A stretch of 64,000 bases of DNA, taken from positions 62,001 to 126,000 of the forward strand of contig JAKLGK010000002.1 of the NCBI GenBank assembly GCA_022710725.1, written 5' to 3'. Position 1 is the first letter of the stretch. Each line of letters begins with the position of its first letter. Origin of the DNA: Verrucomicrobiota bacterium. Its GTDB lineage: Bacteria; Verrucomicrobiota; Kiritimatiellia; CAIQIC01; JAGNIJ01. Made by a program: the position numbers and the translations under genes. This document shows, one piece after another, positions 15,535 through 24,309 of the stretch. The notes beneath the pieces are model-generated. The model was not told the DNA's origin and made no database searches. It was given only the letters and a program-made list of their open reading frames with translations.

Positions 15535-17544
15535 GTGAAGCGGTACCGGATAGCGCTGGCGGTTCTTTCCCTCGCGGCGGTTTACGCCGCCGGGGTGGGC
15601 ATCCGCCGCATGGTGTACGAGGCCCAGGTGAAGGCCATCGGGCAGGCGCCGCCCTTTACACTGGAAAGCGCCCTCTACTACCGGCGCGTCGAGCAGGTGT
15701 TCGAGAACGGCCGGATCCCGGAGCGGGATGCCGACCTGCAATATCCCGAGGGAGTCGTGGCGGCCGAGACGGACACGCTGGGCTCGGAATACGCGTATGC
15801 GGCGCTGGCCCGGCTGTTCCCGCGCTCCATGCCGCTGGCCGACCGGCTGCGCTGGATTGAGGTCGCCTGGTTCTGCCTGGGCATTCCGTGGATGGCCCTG
15901 TGGATCCGCTGGCGGAGCGGCTCCTGGCCGGGCGGCCTGGTCGCCGCGGGTTTCTACGCCCTCGCGCTCTCCAGCGTCATCCGTTCCACCGGCCAGGAAC
16001 TGCTCCACGAGAACTTCGCGCTGCCGTGGCTGCTGGCCCATCTCGCCTTCGAAGCCCTCTCGCAACGCGCCGCGACGCGGTTCGCGCGGCTGGGGGCGCT
16101 CGTGCTTTCCGCGGCCGGCCTGGCGCTGGCCCTGGTCGGCTGGGACCTCATCCAGTTCTACGTGTTGCTCTGGATGCTGGCCGCCGCCTTCCGCCTGCTG
16201 GGCGGTCGCCACGGTCCGGCCGGCCGCTGGGCGTGGCTGGGTTGGGCGGTGCATGTCGGAGCCCTGCTTCTGGCCGGGTTCTGGAACCCCTACCTGCGCG
16301 CCCACGGTTTTCTCGGCTCGCCCGCCATGCTGCTGGGCTACGGGATCGCGCTGACCGGGGCGGCGAGGCCGCGCGCCGCGCCGCCGGCCCGTTCCGCCCT
16401 GGCCACCGTGGCGCTGTTGTTGGCCCCCGCGCTGGCGTTCTCCTGGGGCGGGGCCTACCGCCAGGCCTATGGTCATTTCCTGGACCTGCTGGTGGCCAAG
16501 CTGATGTGCCTGAACCGCAAGCCGGCCGACCCCGGCCTGTTGAGCTTCGACGCCCGCATCTTGTGGGTGCCCGGCCTGAACTCGGCGACGTGGGCCCTCG
16601 CCTCCAGGTTTTTTCCCGTGATGCTGCCCTTGACTTTGTTCGCCATCGCGGTATTGTTATTCAAGAAATCATTTCGCAGCGATCCCGGTCTGGCCCGGCA
16701 CGTTTTTTTCATTTCGGCTTCATTCGCGACGTTTGTTTTTTTCGTTCGATTCCATGTGCTCGTGGCCGTATTCGCGGCGGGCGCGTTGGGGCTGGCGGCC
16801 GCTTCCCTGGGAGAAGGCCGCCGGTGGTACCGATGGCTAGGCGTCCTGTTCTTGGCCGGGATGGGCGCCGAAGCGGCGCATACGCTCGACATGCCCGAGC
16901 GATGGGGCCGCGGCCAGGTGTATTACAAGGAAATGGAAGAGCTGACGGGATGGATGAAGGCGCATGTGAGGCCTGAACCCGTCCTCGCGAATTTTGGAAT
17001 CAGCGCCTCGATACTGGCCTACGCGGAGTGCCCGGTGCTCCTGCACCCGAAGTTCGAGTCGAAGGAACTCCGGGAGCGGGTCCGGGCCTATGGCGAGAAG
17101 CTGTTCCTGGGCACCGAGCGGGAGCTGCGGGACTGGGCGGACGGGCTGGGCGCCCGGTACCTGGTCTTCGGCCGGGGCGAGTTTGCCGCGGTCGAGCCGC
17201 AGCGGCAGATGCGCTACTTTGTGAATGCGCTGAATCCGCCCCCCCACGCGGCGGCGCGGCGGCTGGAGCAGGAGCCCGGCCAGGCCCGGTGGTTCCGGAT
17301 GGTGTGGGAGAACCGGAAGTACCGCGTGTTCCGCATCCTCACCCGGGCCGAGGAGGGCGCGGCGCGGCGGTACGGGATCGAGGCGGAAGAGGCCCTGCAG
17401 AGGGGCGAGTTGGACCGGGCCGAGGAGCAGGCGACATCCGCGCTGCTCCTGGATGCCCGCGAGGAAACGGCACAGAAGGTTTTGCAGCATGTCGGATCGC
17501 TTCGTCGGCAGGGATTCCGGTCGGAGGGGGATGAAAACCCGTAG
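15535..17544 (+). CDS. Integral membrane GT-C-like glycosyltransferase / STT3-like protein
   Basis: About 669 residues from a GTG start placed so that the first helix (RYRIALAVLSLAAVYAAGVGI) begins the protein. Another start further down is possible. Around ten to twelve hydrophobic helices occupy residues about 5-470. The N-terminal loop ALYYRRVEQVFENGRIPERDADLQ recalls the acidic first loop of GT-C enzymes and oligosaccharyltransferases. A soluble C-terminal domain (about 480-600) contains LANFGISASILAYAECP, similar in style to the periplasmic domain of STT3-like proteins, and a helical TPR-like tail follows. The lipid-linked donor and target cannot be told. The coaE start overlaps its 3' end by 14 bp. 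Confidence 0.6.
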   Translation: MKRYRIALAVLSLAAVYAAGVGIRRMVYEAQVKAIGQAPPFTLESALYYRRVEQVFENGRIPERDADLQYPEGVVAAETDTLGSEYAYAALARLFPRSMPLADRLRWIEVAWFCLGIPWMALWIRWRSGSWPGGLVAAGFYALALSSVIRSTGQELLHENFALPWLLAHLAFEALSQRAATRFARLGALVLSAAGLALALVGWDLIQFYVLLWMLAAAFRLLGGRHGPAGRWAWLGWAVHVGALLLAGFWNPYLRAHGFLGSPAMLLGYGIALTGAARPRAAPPARSALATVALLLAPALAFSWGGAYRQAYGHFLDLLVAKLMCLNRKPADPGLLSFDARILWVPGLNSATWALASRFFPVMLPLTLFAIAVLLFKKSFRSDPGLARHVFFISASFATFVFFVRFHVLVAVFAAGALGLAAASLGEGRRWYRWLGVLFLAGMGAEAAHTLDMPERWGRGQVYYKEMEELTGWMKAHVRPEPVLANFGISASILAYAECPVLLHPKFESKELRERVRAYGEKLFLGTERELRDWADGLGARYLVFGRGEFAAVEPQRQMRYFVNALNPPPHAAARRLEQEPGQARWFRMVWENRKYRVFRILTRAEEGAARRYGIEAEEALQRGELDRAEEQATSALLLDAREETAQKVLQHVGSLRRQGFRSEGDENP

Positions 17545-18151
17545 GGCGTCCTCCCCCGCGGTGATCGGCCTGACGGGCGGCCTGGCCTGCGGCAAGAGCG
17601 AGGTCGGCCGGATACTGGCCCGGTTGGGCGCCGCGGTGTTGGACACCGACGAGGTGACGCGCGCGCTGCAGAAGCCGGGGCGGCCGGTGTTCCGGGCCGT
17701 CGTCCGGCGGTTCGGCCGGAGCGTGCTGACGCCGGCCGGAGAACTGGACCGGCGGGCGCTGGCGCGGCGGGTGTTCGGCGATCCGGCCTCCCGTCGGGCG
17801 CTGGAAGCGATCGTGCACCCCGCGGTGTTTGCGGAAGCGGAGAAGTGGATGCGCGCCCGCCGTCGCGAAAGGAAGCCGGCGGTGGTCATCGTGCCGCTGC
17901 TCTACGAGGTAGGGCGGACGAAGGGCTGGGACGCCGTGTGGTGCGTGACGTCGCCGAAACCGGCCGCGATGGCGCGCCTCAAGGCGCGCGGGCTGACGGC
18001 CGCGGAAGCCCGCGCCCGGTGGGCGGCCCAGATGGCGCCGGCGGAGAAAGCCCGCCGGGCCGATGTGGTGATTCGAAACAATGGGAGCCTGGACAATCTG
18101 GAGAAAACCGTCCGGGCCGTATGGAACCAAACGACGAGAGAGGAGCCGTAG
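17531..18151 (+). CDS. coaE: Dephospho-CoA kinase
   Basis: 206 residues. It phosphorylates the 3'-hydroxyl of dephospho-CoA, the last step of CoA synthesis. The P-loop GLTGGLACGKS, the following DTDEVTRAL, the block IVHPAVFAEAE and the lid IVPLLYEVG are all present in the right order. The start at 17531 follows GGAGGGGG and overlaps the previous gene by 14 bp; the frame upstream (to 17453) is not supported by homology. Rho follows 3 bp downstream, so the genes are probably cotranscribed. Downstream residues RADVVIRNNGSLDNLE match the usual end of the family. Confidence 0.93.
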   Translation: MKTRRASSPAVIGLTGGLACGKSEVGRILARLGAAVLDTDEVTRALQKPGRPVFRAVVRRFGRSVLTPAGELDRRALARRVFGDPASRRALEAIVHPAVFAEAEKWMRARRRERKPAVVIVPLLYEVGRTKGWDAVWCVTSPKPAAMARLKARGLTAAEARARWAAQMAPAEKARRADVVIRNNGSLDNLEKTVRAVWNQTTREEP

Positions 18152-18154
18152 ACC

Positions 18155-19627
18155 ATGCCTGAACCCCGAGGACGATACCGCAGGACGAGAACCCCGCACG
18201 CCGGCAGCAGCCACGCGCCCGTGTCCGAACCCCCGCTGCGGCGGCAGCACGAGCCCGCGCCGCCGATGCCCCCGCCGCCGCCGCCCCCGGTCGCCCCGCC
18301 GGTGGTGAACGGCAACCTGGATCCGGCCGCCGGCAACGCCGCGCCGCCCGCGCCGCCCCTGCAGGGCGCCGGCCGCACGCTGCACCTGTTCGACCTCCAG
18401 GTCCAGTCCGTCCCCGACCTGCTGAAGATGGCGGACAGCTACGGGCTCCAGGATCTCGGCGCGCTGCGCAAGCACGAGCTGATCTTCGAGATCCTCAAGG
18501 CCAACGGACGCCTCAACGGCGCCATGTACGGCCGCGGCGTGCTGGAAATCCTGCCCGACGGTTTCGGGTTCCTGCGCTCGCCGAACTACAACTACCTGCC
18601 GTGCCCCGAGGACATCTACGTCTCGCCCTCCCAGATCCGCCGCTTCGCCCTGCGGACCGGCGACCTGGTGGACGGCGAAATTCGCGCGCCGAAAGACAAG
18701 GAGCGGTTCTTTGCCCTCCTGAAGGTCGACCGGATCAACGAGAGCGAACCGGACGCCCAGCGGCACAAGGTCCCGTTCGAGAACCTGACGCCCCTGTTCC
18801 CGGACCGGCGCTTCGTGCTCGAGACGACGAAGGAGGAGGTCTCCATGCGGGTGCTGGACCTGCTGACCCCGATCGGCATGGGCCAGCGCGGGTTGATCGT
18901 CGCCCCGCCGCGCACCGGCAAGACCGTGCTGCTGCAGAAGATCGCCAACAGCATCACGGCCAACAACCCCAAGGCCAAGCTCATCGTCCTGCTGATCGAC
19001 GAGCGGCCCGAGGAAGTGACGGACATGGAGCGCAACACGAAGGCCGAGGTCTTGAGCTCGACGTTCGATGAGCCGCCCGAGCGGCACGTGCAGGTGGCCG
19101 AGATCGTCATCGAAATGGCCAAGCGCATGGTGGAGTGCGGACGGGACGTCGTGATCCTGCTCGACAGCATCACGCGGCTGGCGCGCGCCTACAACACCCT
19201 GCAGCCGCACAGCGGCAAGATCCTGTCCGGCGGCGTGGACGCCAACGCCCTGCACAAGCCCAAGCGCTTCTTCGGGGCGGCCCGCAACATCGAGGGCGGC
19301 GGCAGCCTGACCATCGTCGCGACGGCCCTGGTGGATACGGGCAGCCGCATGGACGAGGTGATCTTCGAGGAGTTCAAGGGCACCGGCAACATGGAGCTGG
19401 GCCTGGACCGGCACCTCGTGGACAAGCGCATCTTCCCGGCCATCAACATCGAGAAGTCGGGCACGCGCAAGGAAGAGCTGCTGCTGCACCCGGACGAGCT
19501 GCAGAAGATATGGCTCATGCGCAAGGCCCTGAACGGCGTGCCGCCCGTGGAGGCCATGGAACTGCTGGTCAACCGGCTGAAGAAGACGGGCAGCAACGCG
19601 GAATTCCTCCTGACCGTGCAGGGATGA
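18155..19627 (+). CDS. rho: Transcription termination factor Rho
   Basis: 490 residues. RNA-dependent hexameric ATPase that ends untranslated transcripts. The N-terminal 70 residues are an unusual Pro/Arg/His-rich extension, followed by the Rho N domain (from about 85), the RNA-binding OB fold with [16 protein letters not shown] and the [11 protein letters not shown] loop. The ATPase core has Walker [13 protein letters not shown], the [14 protein letters not shown] block, Walker [19 protein letters not shown]-loop [11 protein letters not shown] and R-loop region [19 protein letters not shown]. It is 3 bp after coaE. Extended, disordered N-termini are known in Rho from high-GC bacteria, but the polyproline run here is striking. 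Confidence 0.96.
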   Translation: MPEPRGRYRRTRTPHAGSSHAPVSEPPLRRQHEPAPPMPPPPPPPVAPPVVNGNLDPAAGNAAPPAPPLQGAGRTLHLFDLQVQSVPDLLKMADSYGLQDLGALRKHELIFEILKANGRLNGAMYGRGVLEILPDGFGFLRSPNYNYLPCPEDIYVSPSQIRRFALRTGDLVDGEIRAPKDKERFFALLKVDRINESEPDAQRHKVPFENLTPLFPDRRFVLETTKEEVSMRVLDLLTPIGMGQRGLIVAPPRTGKTVLLQKIANSITANNPKAKLIVLLIDERPEEVTDMERNTKAEVLSSTFDEPPERHVQVAEIVIEMAKRMVECGRDVVILLDSITRLARAYNTLQPHSGKILSGGVDANALHKPKRFFGAARNIEGGGSLTIVATALVDTGSRMDEVIFEEFKGTGNMELGLDRHLVDKRIFPAINIEKSGTRKEELLLHPDELQKIWLMRKALNGVPPVEAMELLVNRLKKTGSNAEFLLTVQG

Positions 19628-19631
19628 CGGG

Positions 19632-21395
19632 ATGAATCCCGGGATGGAGAGCGCGCCGGGCGCATGGAGCCGCCCGTCCGGCCGCCATATCCCGGCGGCC
19701 GTGGCCGCCGCGGTCCTCTCGCTGGCCGCGCACTGGGCGGCCTGGGAGCGGGCCCCGTTCCTCCCGTTCGGCGCCCTGGCGCGCGTGCGCGACGAGGTGC
19801 GCTTCCCCTCCATCCGCCTGAATGAGGTGCAGCCGACGCCGACCGAGCCGCTCCAGCGGCCCGCCCGGTTCCGCCCGGAGGATCCGGACCGGCAGGCCGA
19901 CCTGGCGGAGGAGACCGCCGACTGGACCGAGCAGGTCCGCGAGGCACTGCCGGCGACACCGGACCTGTCCGGGATCAAGCTCGCCGGCGAGTCCGCCACC
20001 CTGGAGACGCCGGGCGCCCCGCCGGCGCGCGAGCGCTGGGAGCCGCGCCAGGAAATCCTGCAGGTCGAGGAAGAACTCTACGCCGAGGAGATCAGCGCGC
20101 TGCCGCGCCGCTACACTCCGGCCGTTCCCCGCGTGGCCGCTGCCCCGGACCTGGCCGCGCCTTCGCCCATCGAGTGGGCTGCCGCCGCGTCCGCCGCTGG
20201 AACAGCTCCCGTGGAATCCGGCGAGGCCGGCGCGTGGTTGCGGCAGACTCCCAATCCGGCCCAGTCGCCGGGCGGGCCCGCGGGGGAATCCGCCCCCCCG
20301 GCCGGCTCCGCGGAAGAGTCCGCGCTGCTGGACGAAAAACTCCCCGACGTCACCGCGCTCAAGCCGGTCGAGCAGATGCTCGGCATCGAGGTGCGGACGT
20401 GGTCGCCGCCGGATGAGCCGGAGAACGCGTATTTCGAGTTGAGCGTCCGGCGCGAAGGCGAAACCCTCCTGCCCGTCCTGCCCAAGGACGTGCTGCTGAT
20501 TCAGGACTGTTCCGAGAGCATGACCCAGGCCAAGCTGAACTACTGCAAGGAAGGCCTGCAGCGATGGATCGGCCAATTCGACGCGGCCGACCGGCTCGAC
20601 CTGCTCGCGTTCCGCGACACCACGGAGCGCCTGTTCGGGGGTTGGACCGAACTGACCACGGTCAACCGTTCCATTGCGGCCGGCTATATCGAGCGGCTGA
20701 TCGCGAGGGGCCGGACGGATGTATATGCCTCCCTGCAGCAGGTTCTCGCCCTCGAGCGCGATCCCGGACGGCCGGTCCTCGCCGTGCTGGTCACCGACGG
20801 GCGGCCCACGATGGGCATGGTGGACAGCTCGGATATCATCGAGGCCTTCACGTGGGACAGCGCGGGATCGGTGTCCATGTTCTGCGTCGGCGGCGGCACG
20901 CGCGTGAACCGGTTTCTGCTGGACCTGCTGGGATACAAGAACCGCGGCGACTCGCTCGTGGTCGAGGACAGCCGGAACATCCCGGACGCCCTGCAGGAAC
21001 TCGCCCGCCAGGTCAGCCGCCCGGTGCTGACCGATCTCACGTACCGGTTCTCGGGCCTCCCGGCCGAGGACATCTTTCCGCGGACGCTGACGCATCTCTA
21101 CCTCGACCGCCCGCTGGTGATCTACGGGCGGTGCCCGGCCGGCGCCCCGCGCGTGGTCTTCCAGGTGGTGGGGCAGGCGCGCGGGCAGAAAGCGGACATG
21201 GTCTTCGAGTGGGATTGGAGCCGGGTGCAGCCGGGCGACGAGTCCCTCCGGACGAAGTGGGCCTGGCAGAGGATCTACCACCTCATCGGCGAGCACGTCC
21301 GCGAGCCGCGCCAGGAAATCCTCAACGAAATTCACGCCACGGCCAATCGCTACGGCCTGATCGTTCCGTACGGCACCGATATTCCCACGCGGTAG
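19632..21395 (+). CDS. Membrane-anchored von Willebrand factor A domain protein
   Basis: 587 residues; the start could also be Met5. A hydrophobic segment (about 20-38) is followed by a long Pro/Ala/Glu-rich region (to about 260). The VWA domain starts with [11 protein letters not shown], an intact MIDAS motif (DxSxS), and continues with [12 protein letters not shown] and VTDGRPTMG; the Thr and Asp expected to complete the metal site are present. The C-terminal 150 residues form a beta-rich domain of the kind that follows VWA in VIT-type proteins, ending in [16 protein letters not shown]. Likely surface or periplasmic and metal-dependent in binding, partner unknown. It lies 4 bp after rho, possibly in the same transcript. 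Confidence 0.75.
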   Translation: MNPGMESAPGAWSRPSGRHIPAAVAAAVLSLAAHWAAWERAPFLPFGALARVRDEVRFPSIRLNEVQPTPTEPLQRPARFRPEDPDRQADLAEETADWTEQVREALPATPDLSGIKLAGESATLETPGAPPARERWEPRQEILQVEEELYAEEISALPRRYTPAVPRVAAAPDLAAPSPIEWAAAASAAGTAPVESGEAGAWLRQTPNPAQSPGGPAGESAPPAGSAEESALLDEKLPDVTALKPVEQMLGIEVRTWSPPDEPENAYFELSVRREGETLLPVLPKDVLLIQDCSESMTQAKLNYCKEGLQRWIGQFDAADRLDLLAFRDTTERLFGGWTELTTVNRSIAAGYIERLIARGRTDVYASLQQVLALERDPGRPVLAVLVTDGRPTMGMVDSSDIIEAFTWDSAGSVSMFCVGGGTRVNRFLLDLLGYKNRGDSLVVEDSRNIPDALQELARQVSRPVLTDLTYRFSGLPAEDIFPRTLTHLYLDRPLVIYGRCPAGAPRVVFQVVGQARGQKADMVFEWDWSRVQPGDESLRTKWAWQRIYHLIGEHVREPRQEILNEIHATANRYGLIVPYGTDIPTR

Positions 21396-21408
21396 GGGCG
21401 CCGCGCTC

Positions 21409-22884
21409 CTACGCCAGTTTCCAGCGGATGCCGGATTCCCGGGCTATCCGCTTCGACACGCTGCGGGCCGTCATCAGGGCCGACGGCAGGCCCCCGCCGG
21501 GCGCGATCCACTGGCCGACCATGTAGAAATTCCGGAGTCCCGGCAGGACGCACGGGAGCGGCCGGATGCCCGTGGCCGGCGTGTACAGCCAGCCTTCCAT
21601 GCTGCCCTTCCAGTTGCCGGTGTAACGGACCACGGTCGCCGGCGTCGCGACGTCGACCACCTCGATCCGGCCCCGGGCCCCGGCAAACCGCGCCTCGAAC
21701 GCGGCCGTGACCGCCGCGGCCACGCGGAGCTTCTCGGCTTCATACCGGGCGGGATCCTGCCTGCGCAAATCGCTCCAGTACGGCTCGTTGTAAGTGGGGA
21801 GAAGGCATGTCACGGCGGTCTTCCCCGGCGGCGCCATCGTCGGATCGAAGTGAAAAATGCGACAGGTTAAGGATTCCGCGGTCGTGTCAGGATCGAGCCG
21901 GATGATTTCATCCGGGAAGAGCACGATCGTTCCCGGTTCGCCCTTCAGGTCGGCCCCGACGCCAAGCGACACCTGCAGGTAGGAAGGGAAGGTCTTGTAC
22001 GTTTCATACTTCCTCCGGATCCGGCCGTTCGTGAACCGGCCTTTCAGCATGTCGAAAATCGTCGCATGGCCGTCGGCCGCCGACACAACGATGTCCGCTC
22101 GCCGCGTTTCGCCGTCCTGGAGCGCGACGCCGACGGCGCGCCCGCCCTCGACCAGGATGCGCTCGACCCGGGCGCCGAAGCGAAGGGCCCCGCCCCGGTT
22201 GCGGAAGCTGTCCTCCAGAAGCCGCACCAAGCGGAGCGAGCCGCCGACGGGGTAGGCGGCGTTCCCCTGCGCCATCCAGGCCAGCGTAAACACGATGGCC
22301 AGGAAGGAAAGCTCGCCCATTCCGGCGGAGAAAAAGGCGCGCAGGAGGGGGTGGCTGAACCTCTTCGAATAGTCCGCCATCGTGAGCTTCCCGTAGCGCG
22401 ACAGCAGGGGCAGCAAGGGGACAAGACCGAGGCCGGCGAGGGCGTTCCGGAGCAAGGAGTCGCCTTCGGGCATGCGCAGCCGCGCGATCTTCCTGACGAG
22501 GCCGACGAATTCGCGGATGGCCGCCGCGTCCTGCGGCGCCTTGTCCAGCAGTTCGGCCTCCAGTCGGCCGGGATCGCGGTACAAGGTGAGGCGGTCTGTC
22601 CCGCGCTCGAGCACTTCGAAGACCGGGTCTTCGAAGAAGACGAGGCGGCTGACGTCGAATACTTCCTTCCAGGCCGCGTTGAGCTGGCCGCCGTCTTTCG
22701 AGCCGACCAGCCAGTGGATGCAGTTTTCGAAGGTGAAGCCGCCGCGCTTCCAGGCCGTGGCCAGGCCGCCCGCGAGGGAGTGCTGTTCCAGGATCTCGAC
22801 GCCGAACCCCAGCCGCCGCAGGTAGATGCCAGCGCACAGGCCGGCCACGCCGCCTCCGATGACCAGCGCGTTCCCGGATTTCAT
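21409..22884 (-). CDS. FAD-dependent oxidoreductase of the phytoene desaturase (CrtI) superfamily
   Basis: 491 residues. The N-terminus has the dinucleotide-binding motif GGGVAGLCAGIYL followed by LEQHSLAGGLATAW, typical of CrtI/amine-oxidase-like enzymes. The C-terminus ends with the FAD-contact block NFYMVGQWIAPGGGLPSALMTAR, again CrtI-like. The substrate is not known: it could be a carotenoid, retinoid or other polyene or lipid desaturase/isomerase. No phytoene synthase or other carotenoid gene is present. It lies 10 bp downstream of fabI on the same strand, so co-transcription with fatty-acid synthesis is likely and a lipid substrate is plausible. Confidence 0.8.
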   Translation of the reverse strand: MKSGNALVIGGGVAGLCAGIYLRRLGFGVEILEQHSLAGGLATAWKRGGFTFENCIHWLVGSKDGGQLNAAWKEVFDVSRLVFFEDPVFEVLERGTDRLTLYRDPGRLEAELLDKAPQDAAAIREFVGLVRKIARLRMPEGDSLLRNALAGLGLVPLLPLLSRYGKLTMADYSKRFSHPLLRAFFSAGMGELSFLAIVFTLAWMAQGNAAYPVGGSLRLVRLLEDSFRNRGGALRFGARVERILVEGGRAVGVALQDGETRRADIVVSAADGHATIFDMLKGRFTNGRIRRKYETYKTFPSYLQVSLGVGADLKGEPGTIVLFPDEIIRLDPDTTAESLTCRIFHFDPTMAPPGKTAVTCLLPTYNEPYWSDLRRQDPARYEAEKLRVAAAVTAAFEARFAGARGRIEVVDVATPATVVRYTGNWKGSMEGWLYTPATGIRPLPCVLPGLRNFYMVGQWIAPGGGLPSALMTARSVSKRIARESGIRWKLA

Positions 22885-22894
22885 CCGGCGCGCC

Positions 22895-23746
22895 TCACGT
22901 CGACAGGTCGGGTGTCTCGCCCAGCACGGCGGCCTCGGCCTGCTGCTCCGGCATGCGTTCCATCGATAGCAGGTCGCCGCCGACGCTGGACACGCCGCCG
23001 TCCACGTGGATCACCTGGCCGGTGATCTTCTTGGCGTAGGGCCCCAGCAGGAAGAGGGCCGCGTGGGCAACCTCGGTCTTGTCCTCGATCGTGTCCCACG
23101 GCAGGGGGCTGACCTTGCGCCAGATGCGCGCGAGGTACGCGAAGTGCGGGATCGCCTTCGCCGCCTTCGTGGTCAGCGGGCCGGAGGAGATGGCGTTGAC
23201 GCGGATCAGGTCGCGCCCGTGGCGCCGCGCGAGCCCGCGCACGACGGCCTCGAGCGCGGCCTTGTTCACGCCCATCCAGTTGTAATAGGGAAAGGCCAGC
23301 CGCGACTCGAAGGTCATGGCGACGATCGAGCCGCCGTCCGGCATGTGCCGGTGCGCATGGCGCGCCACGGTGGCGAGGGACACGCAGCTGATGTGGAAGG
23401 CGGTCTTGAGGTCGTCGACCGCGTCCGTGTGGAATTCCGCGCCGAGGCAGGTCTTCGGGTTGGCGTAGGCGATCGAGTGCACGACGCCGGCGATGGGCCC
23501 GGTCCGCTCGAACAGGCCCGCCACCTGCTGGTCGTCCAGGACGTCGCAGTACTCGAACCGCAGGGCGCTCTTTTCCGCCTCGGACAGCTTGTCGCTCCGG
23601 TCCAGGAATATTTTCTTCAGCCGCTCGTTCTGAACGGTGTAGATGACATGGCCGCCCCGCTGCTCGATGCCCTTGCCGATGGCGTAGGCGATCGAATCCG
23701 CGTCCAGCAGTCCCATCACGACGTAGGTGTCGCCCGGTTGAATCAT
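22895..23746 (-). CDS. fabI: Enoyl-[acyl-carrier-protein] reductase, FabI type
   Basis: 283 residues. NADH/NADPH-dependent reduction of trans-2-enoyl-ACP, the last step of each elongation round. A short-chain dehydrogenase fold with the FabI-type nucleotide loop VVMGLLDADSIAYAIGKGI, DVLDDQQV, HSIAYANPK, the catalytic spacing Tyr-x6-Lys in YNWMGVNKAALE, NAISSGPLTTKAAKAI and a C-terminal GQVIHVDGG block. The start at 23746 follows GGAGGAACAGG on the minus strand. The frame runs on upstream to 24340, but that is antisense to another gene and not part of it. The C-terminal tail after HVDGG is about 35 residues, slightly longer than common FabI. Confidence 0.93.
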   Translation of the reverse strand: MIQPGDTYVVMGLLDADSIAYAIGKGIEQRGGHVIYTVQNERLKKIFLDRSDKLSEAEKSALRFEYCDVLDDQQVAGLFERTGPIAGVVHSIAYANPKTCLGAEFHTDAVDDLKTAFHISCVSLATVARHAHRHMPDGGSIVAMTFESRLAFPYYNWMGVNKAALEAVVRGLARRHGRDLIRVNAISSGPLTTKAAKAIPHFAYLARIWRKVSPLPWDTIEDKTEVAHAALFLLGPYAKKITGQVIHVDGGVSSVGGDLLSMERMPEQQAEAAVLGETPDLST

Positions 23747-23825
23747 GGCCTGTTCCTCCGCTTCCTCGAAAAAGGAGCATAACCTACCGCGTTCTGCGAA
23801 AAAAGCAAAAGGCCGCGCCGCGCGG

Positions 23826-23855
23826 TTGATTCCGGCGGCCGGCCAGGTCCATAAT
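23826..23855 (+). promoter_or_regulatory. Candidate promoter for the small coiled-coil gene
   Basis: TTGATT and CATAAT are separated by 18 bp, 25 bp upstream of the ATG at 23880, which is preceded by GGAGGAGG. Confidence 0.5.
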
Positions 23856-23879
23856 GCGCCTCCACGCGGAGGAGGATGC

Positions 23880-24182
23880 ATGGCGGAGAAAAAAGGGACG
23901 GGCATCAAGAGCGCGGTCGAACTGGCCCTGGAGCGGCTGGCGGGGCGGGGCGACCTCCCGGCCGGGCTGTCGCCGGAGCAGAAGAAGGCCCTGGCCGAGG
24001 TGGATACCCAGGTGCGCGCCCGGGTGGCCGAGGTGGAAATCCTGATGGACGGGAAGATGGCCGCGGCCCGGGCCAAGCCGGACCCGGAGGAGCTGCAGAA
24101 GCTGGCGGAGCAGAAGCAGGCCGAGATCCGGCGCATCCGCGAGCGCGGCGAGCGCGACAAGGACGCCATCCGCAAGGGATAG
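23880..24182 (+). CDS. Small charged coiled-coil protein, unknown function
   Basis: 100 residues, no signal peptide or membrane segment. Mostly Ala, Glu, Lys and Arg with heptad-like spacing, especially residues about 40-98, so an extended helix or coiled coil is expected. A very strong Shine-Dalgarno (GGAGGAGG) and a good promoter precede it, and it stands alone between fabI (divergent) and speA (separate promoter). These signals support a real, probably well expressed gene. I do not recognise a family; size and charge recall small nucleic-acid- or ribosome-associated proteins, but nothing specific can be claimed. Confidence 0.65.
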   Translation: MAEKKGTGIKSAVELALERLAGRGDLPAGLSPEQKKALAEVDTQVRARVAEVEILMDGKMAAARAKPDPEELQKLAEQKQAEIRRIRERGERDKDAIRKG

Positions 24183-24248
24183 CGTCCGGTTCCCTCCGCG
24201 GATCCGGTGTCCGGCCGGCTGCCGGCGCTATTTTTCTTCCGCGCATCG

Positions 24249-24276
24249 TTGCATTTTGCGGCGGACGTTCTAGTAT
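24249..24276 (+). promoter_or_regulatory. Candidate promoter for speA
   Basis: TTGCAT and TAGTAT are separated by 16 bp in an AT-richer stretch 34 bp upstream of the chosen speA start. Confidence 0.45.
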
Positions 24277-24309
24277 TCGCCGCGTGGAATGCCAACAGGA
24301 GAAGGCGGA

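Noticed and set aside
17339..19999. 886-codon minus-strand frame over coaE and rho
   Set aside because: Composition is that of reverse-read rho and coaE codons, and both plus-strand genes are certain from family motifs.
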